From: Breviolum minutum Mf 1.05b.01 | Taxonomy: Eukaryota > Sar > Dinophyceae > Suessiales > Symbiodiniaceae | Reading direction: 5' to 3' | Assembly: GCA_000507305.1 (NCBI GenBank) | Contig: DF239568.1 | Span: forward strand, 122,776 to 186,775 | DNA length: 64,000 bases | Shown here: piece by piece, positions 35,391 through 47,178 of the stretch | Layout of the letters: every line of letters starts with the position of its first letter | Position numbering within the stretch: the stretch's first letter is position 1 | Notes under the pieces: generated by a model | What the model was told of the DNA's origin: nothing | Databases searched by the model: none | What the model saw: the letters and a program-made list of their open reading frames with translations, nothing else | Made by a program: the position numbers and the translations under genes

Positions 35391-37770
35391 GTTGCTGTTG
35401 CTGTTGCTGGTTGNGTGGTGGTGGTGGTGGTGGTGGTGGTGGTGATGGCGGTGGTGGTGGTGTTTCAATTTCCACTTCAATGTTCCCAGACCTGCGGATA
35501 ACGTGTGCTTTATCAATCCGTGGGGCGTGGGGGGTCCTAAAATCCCTGCTGGACATTGAACCTAGAATTGCCCCCAAGTCCACTGACCCACCCTGATATA
35601 CAGCATAACTTGAGAGGGAGGAAAACGAAAGCCAGCAGCAACAGCAGCAGGCGGGCTTGCTTTCGTGTTTGGCTGGCCGGGTGGGTATGTTTGGCTGGCT
35701 GGCTGACTGGCTATGTTTTCCTGCGTTTGGCTCGTCTTCGGCTGGGTGGGTGGCGGGCAAACTGTCTTTGGCTTCGCTGGCTGTGCCTGGCTGGCTGTGT
35801 TTGGCTAGCTGGCTTTGACTGGCTGGCTGGCTGTGTTTGGCTGTGTGGCTGTGTGGCTGTCTCCCCACACCCCCTCTTAATATCTCACTTTGTTCGGAAC
35901 TTCGCCTAGCCTCCCGAGTGGCTTTCGTGATAAATGTTAACAAGAAAGGAAAATTGAAGTGAACAGTGAATGGAACTTCAGCAAAGTTCAGAGGAGCCCT
36001 TCTTTCAATGAAACCGATTAGATTGCAGCCTTGCGACGCACCCTTTTCTTCAGATTCTCGGCGCAAAAACCGCAGCAAGCCCTCACGGGCATAAAGGTCC
36101 AAATCCTGCGGTCGTTTCCATTCAGTAATCCTACGGGCTGAATTAGTCACTCCTCAAATGCCACATTTGTGGAAGAGTTGCTTTAGACACAAAGTTTGAG
36201 CGTAGATTTGCACATATCTGTTCCAACGTGAAGCACCTTGCTGCCTGCCAATCTTAAATCACCTTTGTTTTATCTGACGGTGGTCAGGAATCCGCGATCC
36301 GAGATAATGGCAGCATTGAAAAAATGTAGTCAGAATTCATTGGAGCTGCCCACACTGCTTTTCTGTCCGTGGTGATTTCATCAAGGATGTAGACCTGGAG
36401 GCCCAGGTATCGGCGCAAGTGTGAGCCACAAATCAGGCTTGGAAACGATTTTAGTCCTCTAAAGTAGTCAGGAAGCAGCTACAATATACTGTAACTATCT
36501 ACCAACCAGCGCACCTTCTTTTCTTCAGCCAAACACTCGAGCAGCTGACACCTTTGCATGGCGCAGGAATTCTGTTCTGTTTCAGGCTGCGCTGAATAGA
36601 GGAAAAACAGCTTGAGCGAAATCGCCTGCGTCTTTGACCATCACTGATGGCATTAATATGCCACGATGTATTGATCTGCCTTACTTTTCGGCACTTCAGA
36701 ATAATTCCACTGCTGCGCACTGTGCAGTATGCGAACAGCAAGCCGCACCCACTTTCACAATCTTGAACACACAAAGACACTTTCTGGCCGAGCACTCAGT
36801 CAACTAGCAATCGAGGAGCATAATATCAATGAGCTCCTGCACCCGGGGGCTCTCCAGCATCTTCTCACCAATTAATTCAGCCACAGTGATGTTGAAGAAA
36901 AAGTCCGTGCGCCACCAATCCCCACCTCACACTATGTGCATTGTGATGAACGTATCCAAAACGTATACCAGGCAGTAATCAACTGTAAAGGGGAGACAGG
37001 TGGAGCTAACGATGAGGCTGCCTTCAATTCAAATTCAAGAAGTGCTACTTTCTTCATGAATCCCGTGCAAAGTGCAGCATGAAACACCTCTGCAATCCCT
37101 GTGATTAACAAATTATAGATCCATATCTGAATATTCAATAGATTTATATACAGTATCTTTTTTTAGATAGCTGAGCTCCGAGCAATACATGCGCTGGGAG
37201 TTTAGGGTGGAGTCATGGAAAACGGCCTTGCCAAGAATCTTGCAATCCTCAAGGCAGCAGGATATGCACAAGAGCCCAAGACCTATATGTCCAAATGCAC
37301 ACGATCAGGAGAAATGCGATGCCTGGAATCTGAGGAGTCGACATTTCTTGGGACCATCTTCTTCCCACCCATGATGGAGAGAAGGGTCGACTTGCCAGCT
37401 CCGTTGCCTCTACAAGCTGCAGTTCTCTGAGTTCTCTGAATTTAAAATGTCAATTGGCGAGCACAGTTGTCTTGTTATCCTTGCTGACTGCGCACTTCTG
37501 AGATACAATGTGCTATACTTCCACCTTGCCCTCGGCCCTATGAAATGCAAGTGAACTTCGTTGGAGCACTACAATTACTCTTCCTGCACTTCACACCGAT
37601 GGCCTCCGACCACAAGAACTCGGCATCCTTGCCCAAAGTTGCAACACACATCGATCAGCTTCCTCGGTGTTCAGCATTCAGCAATCAGGAGATGACATGA
37701 TGACGTGCCAAATGTTCGTCCTCTGAAACTTCAATGGCCGTCAAAGATACTTGAGAGAAATAGGATGAAC
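34347..37770 (-). CDS. CAF16-like soluble ABC ATPase, first unit
   Basis: A diverged tandem copy of the unit at 34121-31635. Exons: a 5' block near 37770-37690 (AIEVSEDEH, preceded by a Lys/Asn-rich run), 37662-37604 (CNFGQGCRVLVVG), 37407-37343 ([18 protein letters not shown]), 36925-36812 (DWWRTDFFFNITVAELIG), 36675-36626 (HINAISDGQRR), 36437-36368 (GLQVYILDEITT), 36105-36038 (DLDLYAREGLLRFLRRE), 34846-34768 (TIFYATHIFDHLAEW) and 34436-34347 (DLHEFHELAKN, YALMKQWILQSYGK). A small exon near 37092-37055 may supply the missing segment. Donors include GC (37603, 36625, 34346) and GA (36367). All ATPase motifs are present. The open frame extends upstream to 38077 and may add an N-terminal region. 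The last exon can splice in phase to the next unit. Confidence 0.88.
35220..35460. repeat. (GTT)n, (GCT/GTT)n and (GGT)n tract with one N
   Basis: A compound trinucleotide tract inside the 1.2-kb intron of the first ABC unit. Base 35414 is N, at the change from GTT/GCT to GGT. The poly-Cys, poly-Val and poly-His frames here are artefacts. Confidence 0.96.
35655..35875. repeat. GGCTGGCT minisatellite
   Basis: Imperfect repeats of GGCTGGCT, GGCTGTGT and TTTGGCTG fill this part of the same intron. The minus strand is rich in AAACAGCCAGCC text. No coding function is likely. Confidence 0.85.
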
Positions 37771-37779
37771 GAAAGCTGT

Positions 37780-39200
37780 CCTTGTTACCAGCCCGCCCCT
37801 GCGCTTTGTTGTTCTTCTTGCTGTTTTTCTTGTCCTTATTCTTATTGCTTCCGTTGTTACCCGCATCGTCCAGAGCATTCCACCGCCCCCACCGCCTCAA
37901 AAATGCTAAAGCGTTTTCAAGCTGTGAACAGCTTTCGTGACCTTTAGGGCCGGGTATATATTTGTGCACTTGTGCAAGCTTCAACACCTCTTCATGTCGC
38001 CAAGGGCCTTCGCAGTCTCTGATGCACTCAATCACGGTTGAACACCTTGCATGCCCTCTCGCTAGCTTTGCAAACATTTACAAGCTTAAACATGGACACG
38101 GAAGCGTTTGGCGATCGCTTGTACGAATAGCCGTGCCCTATGGTGACCCAGTGACCCCTTCTCACACAGCAATAACACTTCCAACTTACCAAGCTGCGGT
38201 TCACTCAGGGCACGATCATGGACCGTAGCGCCGCCTCCATAGCCTTATTACTTGCCAGTTCTCGTTCACTCAGCCCTCCCACACCAACAAAACAGATCGT
38301 CTCATCTTTTTTCTTGGCAGGATGTGCTGTGCACCCGCAACACTAGCACTATTTTGATTCTACTTGCTTTCCAGGCAACAATATGTCAGCTTATCACACT
38401 GCAAGGCCGCCAGTTCCTTGCAAAGCATGGCAAGCACAAGAACGACAAGGGACAGCTGATCAAAGGCACATTTCATTGCAGCACTCAGTACTTTGGAGTA
38501 TGCCAACAGGCTTCCATCCCTGCCTTTGGATCTTTGGCTGCAAGATCTGCTATCGTCTCTCCATTGCAGTAGCCCATGGCACCTGGGCTGGTTTGCTGTA
38601 ATGACCCTATACCACTTTCACATGTAGCAGCACCCTAGCAAGCGCAGGCTAACACACAAAAGTCAACGCTTTCCTACGGTCGCAAGCACCACAGAAGTGC
38701 GCATGTCCCGACACCAAGGAGTTGTCCCTCTTATCAATCTCTCAGCTGCGGACCTATGCTTTCTTCAGGGCTGAGGACAGTTGAGCTTCAGAATTCGTAG
38801 CGGACACGAATGTCACAAGCCATGCACAAAGTAGCAGCGAATCACTTTCCACGACTCAGAGTCTTGAGGAGATACAATCTGGGTACTTCTTTATCATTGC
38901 ATCACTCATGTCCTGTCCAAACATCACACAGCTATCAAAGCAAAACATGCCGGAACCTAAGCGAGCGCAAAACCTCATTCGAATCCAATTGAATTCAATT
39001 GACAGAAAAAGTCTATATACGAAGCAACGCAAAAGCCACATGCAAGTCCTCTGTTGAAGTCAAAGCATTTTCCAGAGAATGCGTGTCTGATGTCAAGTCT
39101 CATGTTCAGCAGCACGCTCAAACTTTGAAAGAGAAAAGCTGTTTTGTGCAGATTCTCCAAATCTGCATTCAGAATCCGGTCAGATCCCCCAACGAGGTCC
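37780..39200. other. spacer with possible exons
   Basis: Between the first ABC unit and the PPPDE gene. The minus-strand frame from 38077 to 37780 stays open (EVLKLAQVHKYIPGPKG) and could be the N-terminal extension of the ABC gene. A coding-like minus-strand segment at about 38570-38490 (ETIADLAAKDPKAGMEACW) may be a downstream exon of the PPPDE gene. Neither is proven. Confidence 0.35.
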
Positions 39201-39206
39201 AAGCGC

Positions 39207-40098
39207 TTCTGAAAAGTGGTGGCAGTTCTTTGTCAGCACCTGCTGCTTGACAGTCCACTTGTCCAGGACCCGAATGAACAAGACAGTGCAGATTGGCAAA
39301 CAGGTCTTGATTGATCACTAATGGTGAGTTACAATACAACAACGACTTTTGCATTCCTACGCCTACGCCTAGCGCCACGACTCAGATAAAGATGAAAAGA
39401 GTCAGTGGATCTAGCACTGAGGCAGAAACATGGTAATCTCTCCCTCGCCAGTCACGCTTCAGGTCCTTATCTCATCGGACTCAGGAATTGCGGAATTGCT
39501 ACCCCTCGCTACCTTGAAGGCTCAGGTCTTAGTGTGCTACTTCCAAGATCTTGCCGACCTCTCGGGGCGAAAATCGGGTGTAGCCTGACGCAAAGCACTT
39601 CAGAAATGGAAACATGATGAAACACGCATAAACAGTCCACAAATTTACAGTAAACCTCTGCATTCTGTGGCCCCCAACCCATGGACAGCGTTTCTCGAAA
39701 AGTGTGATCTGAATTCCTAGCTGGCTCGTGGCTGATGATGCCAGACCTCACTCTCGAGCCATGGAAGTGTGCGGTCTGCCAGATACAAGCTATTCTGTCT
39801 TGTGATCATTGTGTCAAAATATGTCACATGCAGTCTTTCGTGCGTGCACTTTCATTCTGCGCAGGCAGAGCTTTGGCTGCGGCGTGTTGTCAAAGGTCAT
39901 ACCGTAGCTCCACTCCTTACCATAAACCTGCCAACAAATGACACTAGCACGTCAGTGCTTTCTTGCAGAATGGCATGCTTGAGAGAGTTTCTGGGCGTAG
40001 AGACCAACATCTTCCGCCAAGCCTCCTTTATCCACCCAGATGTTCACTTTCGTTTGTGCCTCAACTCCGGTGTGGAAAGCTCCATAGTTCTTTGTGAG
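39207..40098 (-). CDS. PPPDE-type cysteine peptidase, copy 1
   Basis: PPPDE enzymes are papain-like deSUMOylating or deubiquitinating peptidases with a His-Cys active pair. Exons in order: 40098-40060 (LTKNYGAFHTGVE, with the catalytic His, GC donor), 39927 to about 39880 (VYGKEWSYGMTFDNTP), about 39735-39665 (DHTFRETLSMG), about 39600-39545 (FSPREVGKILE) and 39239-39207 (VLTKNCHHFSE, with the catalytic Cys, GC donor). These follow the family order GxYHxGVEVYGxEWxYG, HxFRETLxMG, and NCNHFSxxL. The first exon of the domain (the VxVYDL strand) and the end of the protein were not found. The exon plan matches the copy at 55.5-56.9 kb. Confidence 0.85.
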
Positions 40099-40689
40099 CT
40101 GATTGTGAACACCTCAGCTTACACCACCATTGCTCACTTACATTATAGTATCATAAAGAAAAGGCAACAAGGGGATGCTTCATTGGGCACTCGTGATAGT
40201 GCATCCGTCGTAGATTTGTGGTCATGAAACTGTCTCTCTTTACGCTGGGTCTTGAGGATATCCTGAATTTGTAAGACCAATTAAGATCCATGTGCCAGCA
40301 CCACGGCACCACCTTCCTGTTCTGCCAAAGTGCGGGTCAGCATTGTCCTGAGTGGATGCTCGATGCCGTAAGGTGATCATGATGGTGCTTGGCTACTTGG
40401 AATGCTTTTTCTGAACGGCGGTTGGGGAGCCAGTTTCTGCAGGAATGCTTGCTAAGAAACGGGGTTGCGCAAGATAATCTTCTCAAATCGTCTTTTCTTC
40501 AAATAACTCAGGACAGGGCTGTCCCAAATCATAAACTCTCACCTGGTCAGGAACAACCAGAAATCACCATGTTGAAAACTAAATGTGTGCCAAAACAACA
40601 AATCTCACTTAGCCAATGGATCCTGAAATAAAAGTTTGAACTTCATTTTCCCTACTAAATATGTAATCCTAAAGAGTTTAAAGTTTAGC

Positions 40690-40815
40690 CATTGGTAAAG
40701 TAAGAAATAGTTGGTAAACGTCGTAAACCTCCTTCAAGCGATCATGTAGGTCTCCCACCAACACTCGTTCCCGGTAGACTCTCCTCCCAGGAGGCCTTGA
40801 TTGAAACAGAGCAAT
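40690..40815 (-). CDS. single coding-like exon
   Basis: A minus-strand segment with good codon use (GRRVYRERVLVGDLHDRL, then KEVYDVYQLFLTLP) after a possible AG|G acceptor. It could be the 5' part of the PPPDE gene downstream or the 3' part of the EF-hand-like gene upstream. No family is recognised. Confidence 0.4.
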
Positions 40816-40819
40816 CAAG

Positions 40820-42180
40820 GAGAAGCAGGCAGTTGATATGAACAAATTTTGTTTTCCATTGAGAACACCACCGTGAAGGCGCACTTGAAGCGACAACCTG
40901 GTTTACAAGCTGATTGTGCAGTGCCATGAAGCAAGACATTGTCGACATCGATGCAGCATCTCCTCATTTGTCGCTCTTTGCTTTTGAAGTGTGGTGACAA
41001 GGCACATCGCTCTCGGTGCTGGTGACGAGAAAAGGGTCAGCTCCAGAAGAGGCAGAACCTGGAACAACTCTTTCGATGCTCAGGGCCACAGTACAAAAGC
41101 CTCTTGAATTACGACATTTGACAAGACAAATGTGGAAGGAGTGCAGCTCCTACATATTGCAAGCCCGTACCAATTCCCTGCAAGCCCATAGAAATCCCAC
41201 CTGATGTGTGGGGTGTGTCTCAACTGTGTGCGTTCTGTGCGTGCGGGTTAGTCTAATATAAATCGTCCAAGATGTCATATGAGAGTGCTGAGCACAGCAA
41301 GTAGCCACGGCATTAATCAAAGTATATATGTATATAGACAGACATAAATCTCATTGATCCCAAATCCAACTTCCCCTCCGAATGACGGCGCGGCCTTGTG
41401 CCTCTCTGCGAGCCTGTGCATGCGGTGGCTCAACCACTTTTCATTAGAGAACTTCTGAATCACGCTTGAGAACGCATCCGTCAAACAGGCTGACAATATG
41501 TTCCCGGATTTTAAGCTGTAACGTTTCTTTGTAAGGCCTATGGCTCAGTCTACCCTGCAGCTCATCCTCTGCAAAGCGTCAGCTTCTGTCTATACCGTGT
41601 ATACTATACAATAATATCATTTGTGTATATATATGGATATATACATTATGAAATACATAGACTTTGCAATGCAGGGAACATCTTTGGCGCAGGGTGCCAG
41701 GATCAATCACACAACATAACTCACATGTGCAAATTCAAAGGATGCCCCGTCGGACTGACTTGCAACCAAGACTTGCATAAAAAACAAGGCATGCATACCG
41801 GCAAATCTGAACTGCCAATTATCTGCAGCTTGCACGTCGAAGAGAGACGAAAGACGCAAGACGCGTATCCTGAGCCAAACGATGAATTCTTCGTTTTAGC
41901 CACAGCAAGATTCTGCGGGTTCAACTCCCGGGATGGCGGCTGAGCTGCTGAACTGCTGAACGAGACACTGGGAAAAGTTGATCCGGAGACAGTTGGCGAC
42001 CGCCAATGCAGCTGGCCATTGTGCTTAGCAAACCTTCAAACTTTGCCAGGAACTTCTCCTTAATCAGTGCTCACATCTGCTAGTGAAGCCTTGTTGCCTT
42101 CATTTTGCTGCCATTGCAGCCTATGGACTACAGTAATGGAAAGGGCATGACAAGATTTAGGATGAGTCTGCAACCTTGCA
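40820..42180. other. spacer
   Basis: No convincing exon. AT-rich runs with TATATG lie at 41320-41345 and 41600-41650. Confidence 0.4.
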
Positions 42181-42239
42181 AAACCCTGCTGTTGCAGCCA
42201 AAACACATGCACTTGAATCAGGTCAGGTACAAAAATCTG

Positions 42240-45200
42240 CTTGCAGCCATGAGGATCCAAGGCTAGAAGAACGTCCTGTTCGAATATTGGCTTTGGCATT
42301 ATCTTGTTCTCGCCGCACGGCAAAAAAGTGCGGAACACAATGACACGGAAACAGTCCTTGGGGTCCACAGCTTTCAAGTCTACTCCTGCCGCCATCAAGG
42401 CTCCTGCCAGCTCTTCAGCAGATAAAGCCTGACAAATGACAAGACCTACGGGACCTATGCAAAAGCTGGAACATGCTGAGAACCTATGCAGTATGATGAG
42501 AAATCGCATAATGGTCTTCAACATGCCCATCTGCCTGAGTTGGCCTGCGCAATGCGAAGTCCAGCACCTCAACAGCAGGCATGTGCGGAACCCGACTGGG
42601 AGCAGGAACATTGGAAGATTGCAAAGGCCCGGCATGCGCATGCAAATGTAATTATGTAGTATGTACGTGTAATGTACTTGTTTGTTTTTGGTTTTATCAT
42701 TTACACCACATAAGACATAAATGATCTATGATCAGGGTGCAAAAGGACCAAATGATCAGGAGAACTGAGAAGAGAAAACAAGCTGAACCAGCATTCCTGG
42801 GAATGAATCACAAGGCAGCAAACAGGCATGGTTGCAATTGAAAAAGTGGGGTTCATGAATCTCTCAAGGCTGGCCAAGGTGCTAGCTTTAGGTCAATGCC
42901 AGACAACATGCAAGCACCACACAAACCATCCAGATGAGTTTGCACCAATGCTCGGGAAGCTCGCAGCATGGCAAGGAGCCTAGGTTGCAACCAACCACGA
43001 GACGATCGGCGCCTTGTCCGAGCCAAATTTTGGATTCCAAACTCGTTCACTGGGGGCGGTAGGGATGTCTGAATCACTGGCACCAGTTTTGCGTTCAGCT
43101 CAGCCACGTGCGATAAGTCAGGGGGGGCGGCTCAACCTGCCCTTTGCAGCTGCGCAACGCCACAGAAATCGACTCCTGAGTAAACGGCAAAGAGGTTAAG
43201 CGCAGGAGCAAGAACTCTTGGAAACAGGCGTAACATCACCACAAAAGAGCAAGCAAGACAGCAAGACTTGCTCCAGTCCTGCCACCTTAGCAAGGGCCCA
43301 GCAACATGAGGCGGCAGGCGCAAGTCGCATAGCAATTCCTGGAAGCCTGACAGAGTGACCTGGGCTTTTCGGGCAGCCTTGAGCACACGAACACCAACTT
43401 ACAGAAATCACAATTCAAACACAAACTTTAAGCCACTTGATCGAACTCAAGCAAAATCAAACAAACATGCAAAAGAAAACATAAACAAGGGCAAGGACAG
43501 ACACATTGTCACAATTGTGCCCCCCATAGAAACGAACCAGCAAAGGCAAGTAACCCAAGTAGGACAACAAACAGACAGCCAGACAGACAGACAGACAGGC
43601 AGACACGACGGACAGACAGACAGAGAGGCAGACAAACTATCTATCTATCTATCTATCTAACTAACTAACTAACAGTGTAACTGACTGCAACTAACTGAGA
43701 GAGAAAAAAAAAATGGAGAGAACAAAAAATAGGAAAAGAGAGATTGGAAGAAGAGACGAACTGGGCTTCAGAAGTTAGCAAGGATTGTTTGAATGCATCA
43801 CTGCATCGTTCCGAGAATGGCAATTTCCTCAGTTGCTTTCTCTGACATCCTTTTGAAGAGTTGCTTGTCCAAATCATAGATTTGCAGAGCTTTAGCTGCA
43901 AATTCCAGGAGTCTGCTTGCCGGCTACTTGCGACTCAGGAGCCGTTGTGTCCAACCCGTACCCTCTGCGGCCCAGAGCGTCGCTGACAGCTGCTAAGCGG
44001 CCAGGTTCTTGCACAACAGGCAGCTCCACCAGCCTTGCGAACTTCAGATTAAGTGCTAACTGAATCCAAACGAGCCGGACTCCTCGAAACAGAGATTTTT
44101 GGCACACAGCTCAGTGCATCTGTTTTTTGCTGAAAGTAAATCTACAAATATATAATTTACTTGTTTCCCCTTCACTTTGTGCACATCCAAACACATCAAG
44201 AGTGCGGCACATTATCCCCGGATAGGGAGAAAACTCCACGTGTGTGCAAAAGAAAAACCACATCATCATTGCTATCTGGAAGGAAAGGCTCAGAGCTACA
44301 GCTAGTGCAAACGACGTCACTTCTGCTACCCAAGCAGCTCCAAAACAGCCCTCACATCTTGACAAATGGCATCAAGCTGAGCTGCGGCCTTCACGAAACA
44401 TGAGTACAGCACAAGTAGAAGAAGTTTCAGCATTGATTTCCTTCTCTTGGGAATGAGAATTCTTAGCTCTGTTCATTACTCTTGCCGCATGCCCTTTAGC
44501 CCTGTTGGTCCAGTGGTCCTGCCCTTTGATCTGAAATGTGCCTCAGGGACTCGCTGAACTCGGAGATCATTTACACGAGCAATATAGCGACGAAAGTCTC
44601 TGTAGCTAACAGCTCCTCCAAAAGCAGAGAGTCACAAGATGCCCTGCAGCTACATGATTGCATTGGACCAACTTCAACTCCACTGGTTACAACAAGAATG
44701 ACAATTTCGAACAGTGCCTAAGCCATGTTGATCGCAAAAGCTATACGTTGCAGAGGCCGCTTCTTGGCCTGGCTCCATTTCGAACAATCCGGGCCAGCTG
44801 GAGGGAACTATGGCTTGTTGCAAAAAAATAACATGCAGCAACTCATCTGTACATCCCGTCCGTTCAGATTTGTTTGCTGCCCTCACTTCTTGATTGGACT
44901 CCCTGTTGCGAGCCCTATCGTGACCCCTGTGCAATGCACAGCTCAGCCCTGCCTAGACCAAGGCATCGCAAAGCAAAGGCATGCCAAATCTCAGGTTTCA
45001 GATGACCAGCGCCATCAGGGTCGAGCATTGCAAAGAGCAAGAAATCGGGCAGCAGAAGACACCTGCAGAAAACCATCTGGTCATACCTGATTTTACATCT
45101 TACCCAAAAAGCACAATTTGAGCATTCAAAGAAATACTGGCAGCTTCCGATCGCTATGAGCAGCACGAGCACCTAACATGTTCAAGTCAGGCCTGTCACC

Positions 45201-45302
45201 CGCAGCACCGGTTGGTAAGAGGAGCTCTTCCCAGCTGGGAAAGACCGGTGGCACTGGCGGTTGCTGCTGACGGCTTTGAAGCCACAGGAAGAACTGCCTG
45301 GC
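42240..45302 (-). CDS. multi-exon protein with degenerate EF-hand-like segments
   Basis: Probable exons: 45302 to about 45125 (FFLWLQSRQQQPPVPPVF), about 45080-44945 (FAMLDPDGAGHLKPEIWHAF), 44634-44520 (AVSYRDFRRYIARVNDLR), 44396-44325 (QLDAICQDVRAVLELL), about 44063-43960 (LVELPVVQEPGRLAAVSD), 43885-43800 (YDLDKQLFKRMSEKATEE), 43387-43290 (VTLSGFQELLCDLRLPP), about 43092-42850, and 42428 to about 42240 (LSAEELAGALMAAGVDLK). The DPDGAGHLKPEI segment has Asp-x-Asp-Gly of a calcium loop but Ile at loop position 12, and VSYRDF resembles the end of another loop. So calcium binding may be partly lost. Joining these into one gene is inferred from strand, spacing and theme. The function is unknown. 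Confidence 0.5.
43560..43680. repeat. (GACA)n, (CTAT)n and (CTAA)n
   Basis: A compound tetranucleotide tract in an intron between two exons of the EF-hand-like gene. Confidence 0.95.
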
Positions 45303-45309
45303 AGAAGCG

Positions 45310-47120
45310 GAAATTACAAAATGGAATCTCCAAAGCCTGAAAAAACAGCAAAACCTAGCACGGCAAATATTAATGGACAAAACTAACGCATGCCAAGCAC
45401 TTGGGCACATCACTGTGCAAATAGTCTGATAGCTGAACCTGATCAAATATATCCAGCCTTCTGAACTCAACCTCGTTCAAGCCAGCTTGTGATGGAAGGC
45501 CAAGAACATCCTGCTCCAGGCTTCAATCAATGCAACGTGCATGAACGTGCTCAGAGGTGTGGGGGAATGATTTCGCCTGAGGAAGAGGAAGTCCCAAGTG
45601 GTGCAAAAGAGCCACAACATCTCCGACTGCCACCATGCCATCACCTAGGCACCACACTTCTCTTGCTGGGCTGGCGAAGGCATGAAACCGTTTAAAGCCC
45701 CTGAGTCAGAGACAATCTCGATCCAAAACCGAAAAGGCCAACTCAGGATCAACTCCAGAGGCAAAAACCTGGAAGTCATAGAACTTCTAAGTGAAATGCA
45801 CCCAGACCAGGATCATGTTGACGAATTAGCAAATTCCTAAAACTGATTTACAGAGAGGCACAGGTTGGTGTGACAGCTCCAGAGAAGCTCCAGCAGGTAC
45901 AAGACTGGATGGAAGGCAATGTCATGAGGCTAATTGAGTTGTAGCCTGGAAGGGATGCAGGCCCTTCCAGGATCTACTGTAAATGGATCTAATGTATCCA
46001 AAGAGCCGTCCACCACTGCAAGGATGTACAAGGAAGGACTTGGGGAAAAGTCTTTAATCCAAAATTGAGTTATTCAAACTCTTTAAACTTGCAGCCTGCC
46101 AACGACTTCGAAAAGGCGTTCTAGCACAGCAAATACCATCTCTTCCAAGCCATCATTCGCTGGTGGCTTCGGTCCATGTATTGGTGGCCCGTAGGATGTT
46201 TGCTGCTCTCGGGTTGCTCCAAGTATCCTGCTTCCGGCATGAGACGCAATGAGAATTCAAGTAGAGAAGACGAAGACATGGGAAATCCAAAAATCTGAAC
46301 ACTCATATTTCTATGTATACATATTATGCATTTCAATACATCTAGATACATAAGTATCCCTATGACCTACATATTTATAGCAGTCGTATAAGACCCGAGG
46401 CAATGGCGCCAAACAGAGTATTGATGAGCATTGTCTACACTTGATGCGCCCAACAAATGCAGCTCAATTGGGTAGCATTACATGGTGCCACCAACTGCAG
46501 GCTCGTGAGCAACAAAATACAAGTACACCAGAGATTACCAAGGGTACTGCAACTCGCTCTTCTAGGCTTTTCCATTCAAATTTGGATAATTTCTAGTAGT
46601 GGGCGACAGGTCTCCTAACCTGCTAGCAAGCTGCATTGTTCCGCAACAGACCAAACAAGGCGTCCTCGACTGAAGAGGCATAGTGGGCGCTCCCAGATCT
46701 TGAGGTGGCGCTTTGGCCGTATGCCTGGAAGCGGAGCGGAAGCAGATGCAACCCATCCAACAGTCTGACAAAGGTGGCACTGAGAGGAACCGCCATGCGT
46801 GAGAAGACTATGTGAGAGGAACCGCAGCTTTCTCTGAGATAGGTTAATCCGATTGCGACATATCCTCGATGCCAAGTGCCTTGGCAAAGCCATCAGAAAT
46901 GGAGCAAGATCACTGTTAGCCAATGGGGACTCTGCCGTGCAGATCTGCCTCACAGAAGCAAAGGCCAAAGCATGCCACTCACTCGAAGTATACATACCAT
47001 GCACTATATGGGCCAATGTGCGTGCATGATTGCGTATGTACTGTGTATACGTAGTTCCTTGTGTCGCAGCACGATCGAAAACTCGAAGTCGCTGGAGGGT
47101 GAACCAAGGCTTGCAAGCAC

Positions 47121-47178
<58 letters not shown>

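Noticed and set aside
35006-36150. Long frames of Cys, Val, Asn or Thr runs, including a 412-codon frame
   Set aside because: They come from trinucleotide repeats in an intron. Only the small end piece DLDLYAREGLLRF is a real exon.
41910-41945. tRNA-like T arm GGTTCAACTCCCG
   Set aside because: No A box or acceptor stem about 60-70 bases upstream.
44490-44560. tRNA-like A box TGGTCCAGTGG
   Set aside because: No matching B box with GGTTCGA-type sequence at the right distance, and no acceptor-stem pairing.
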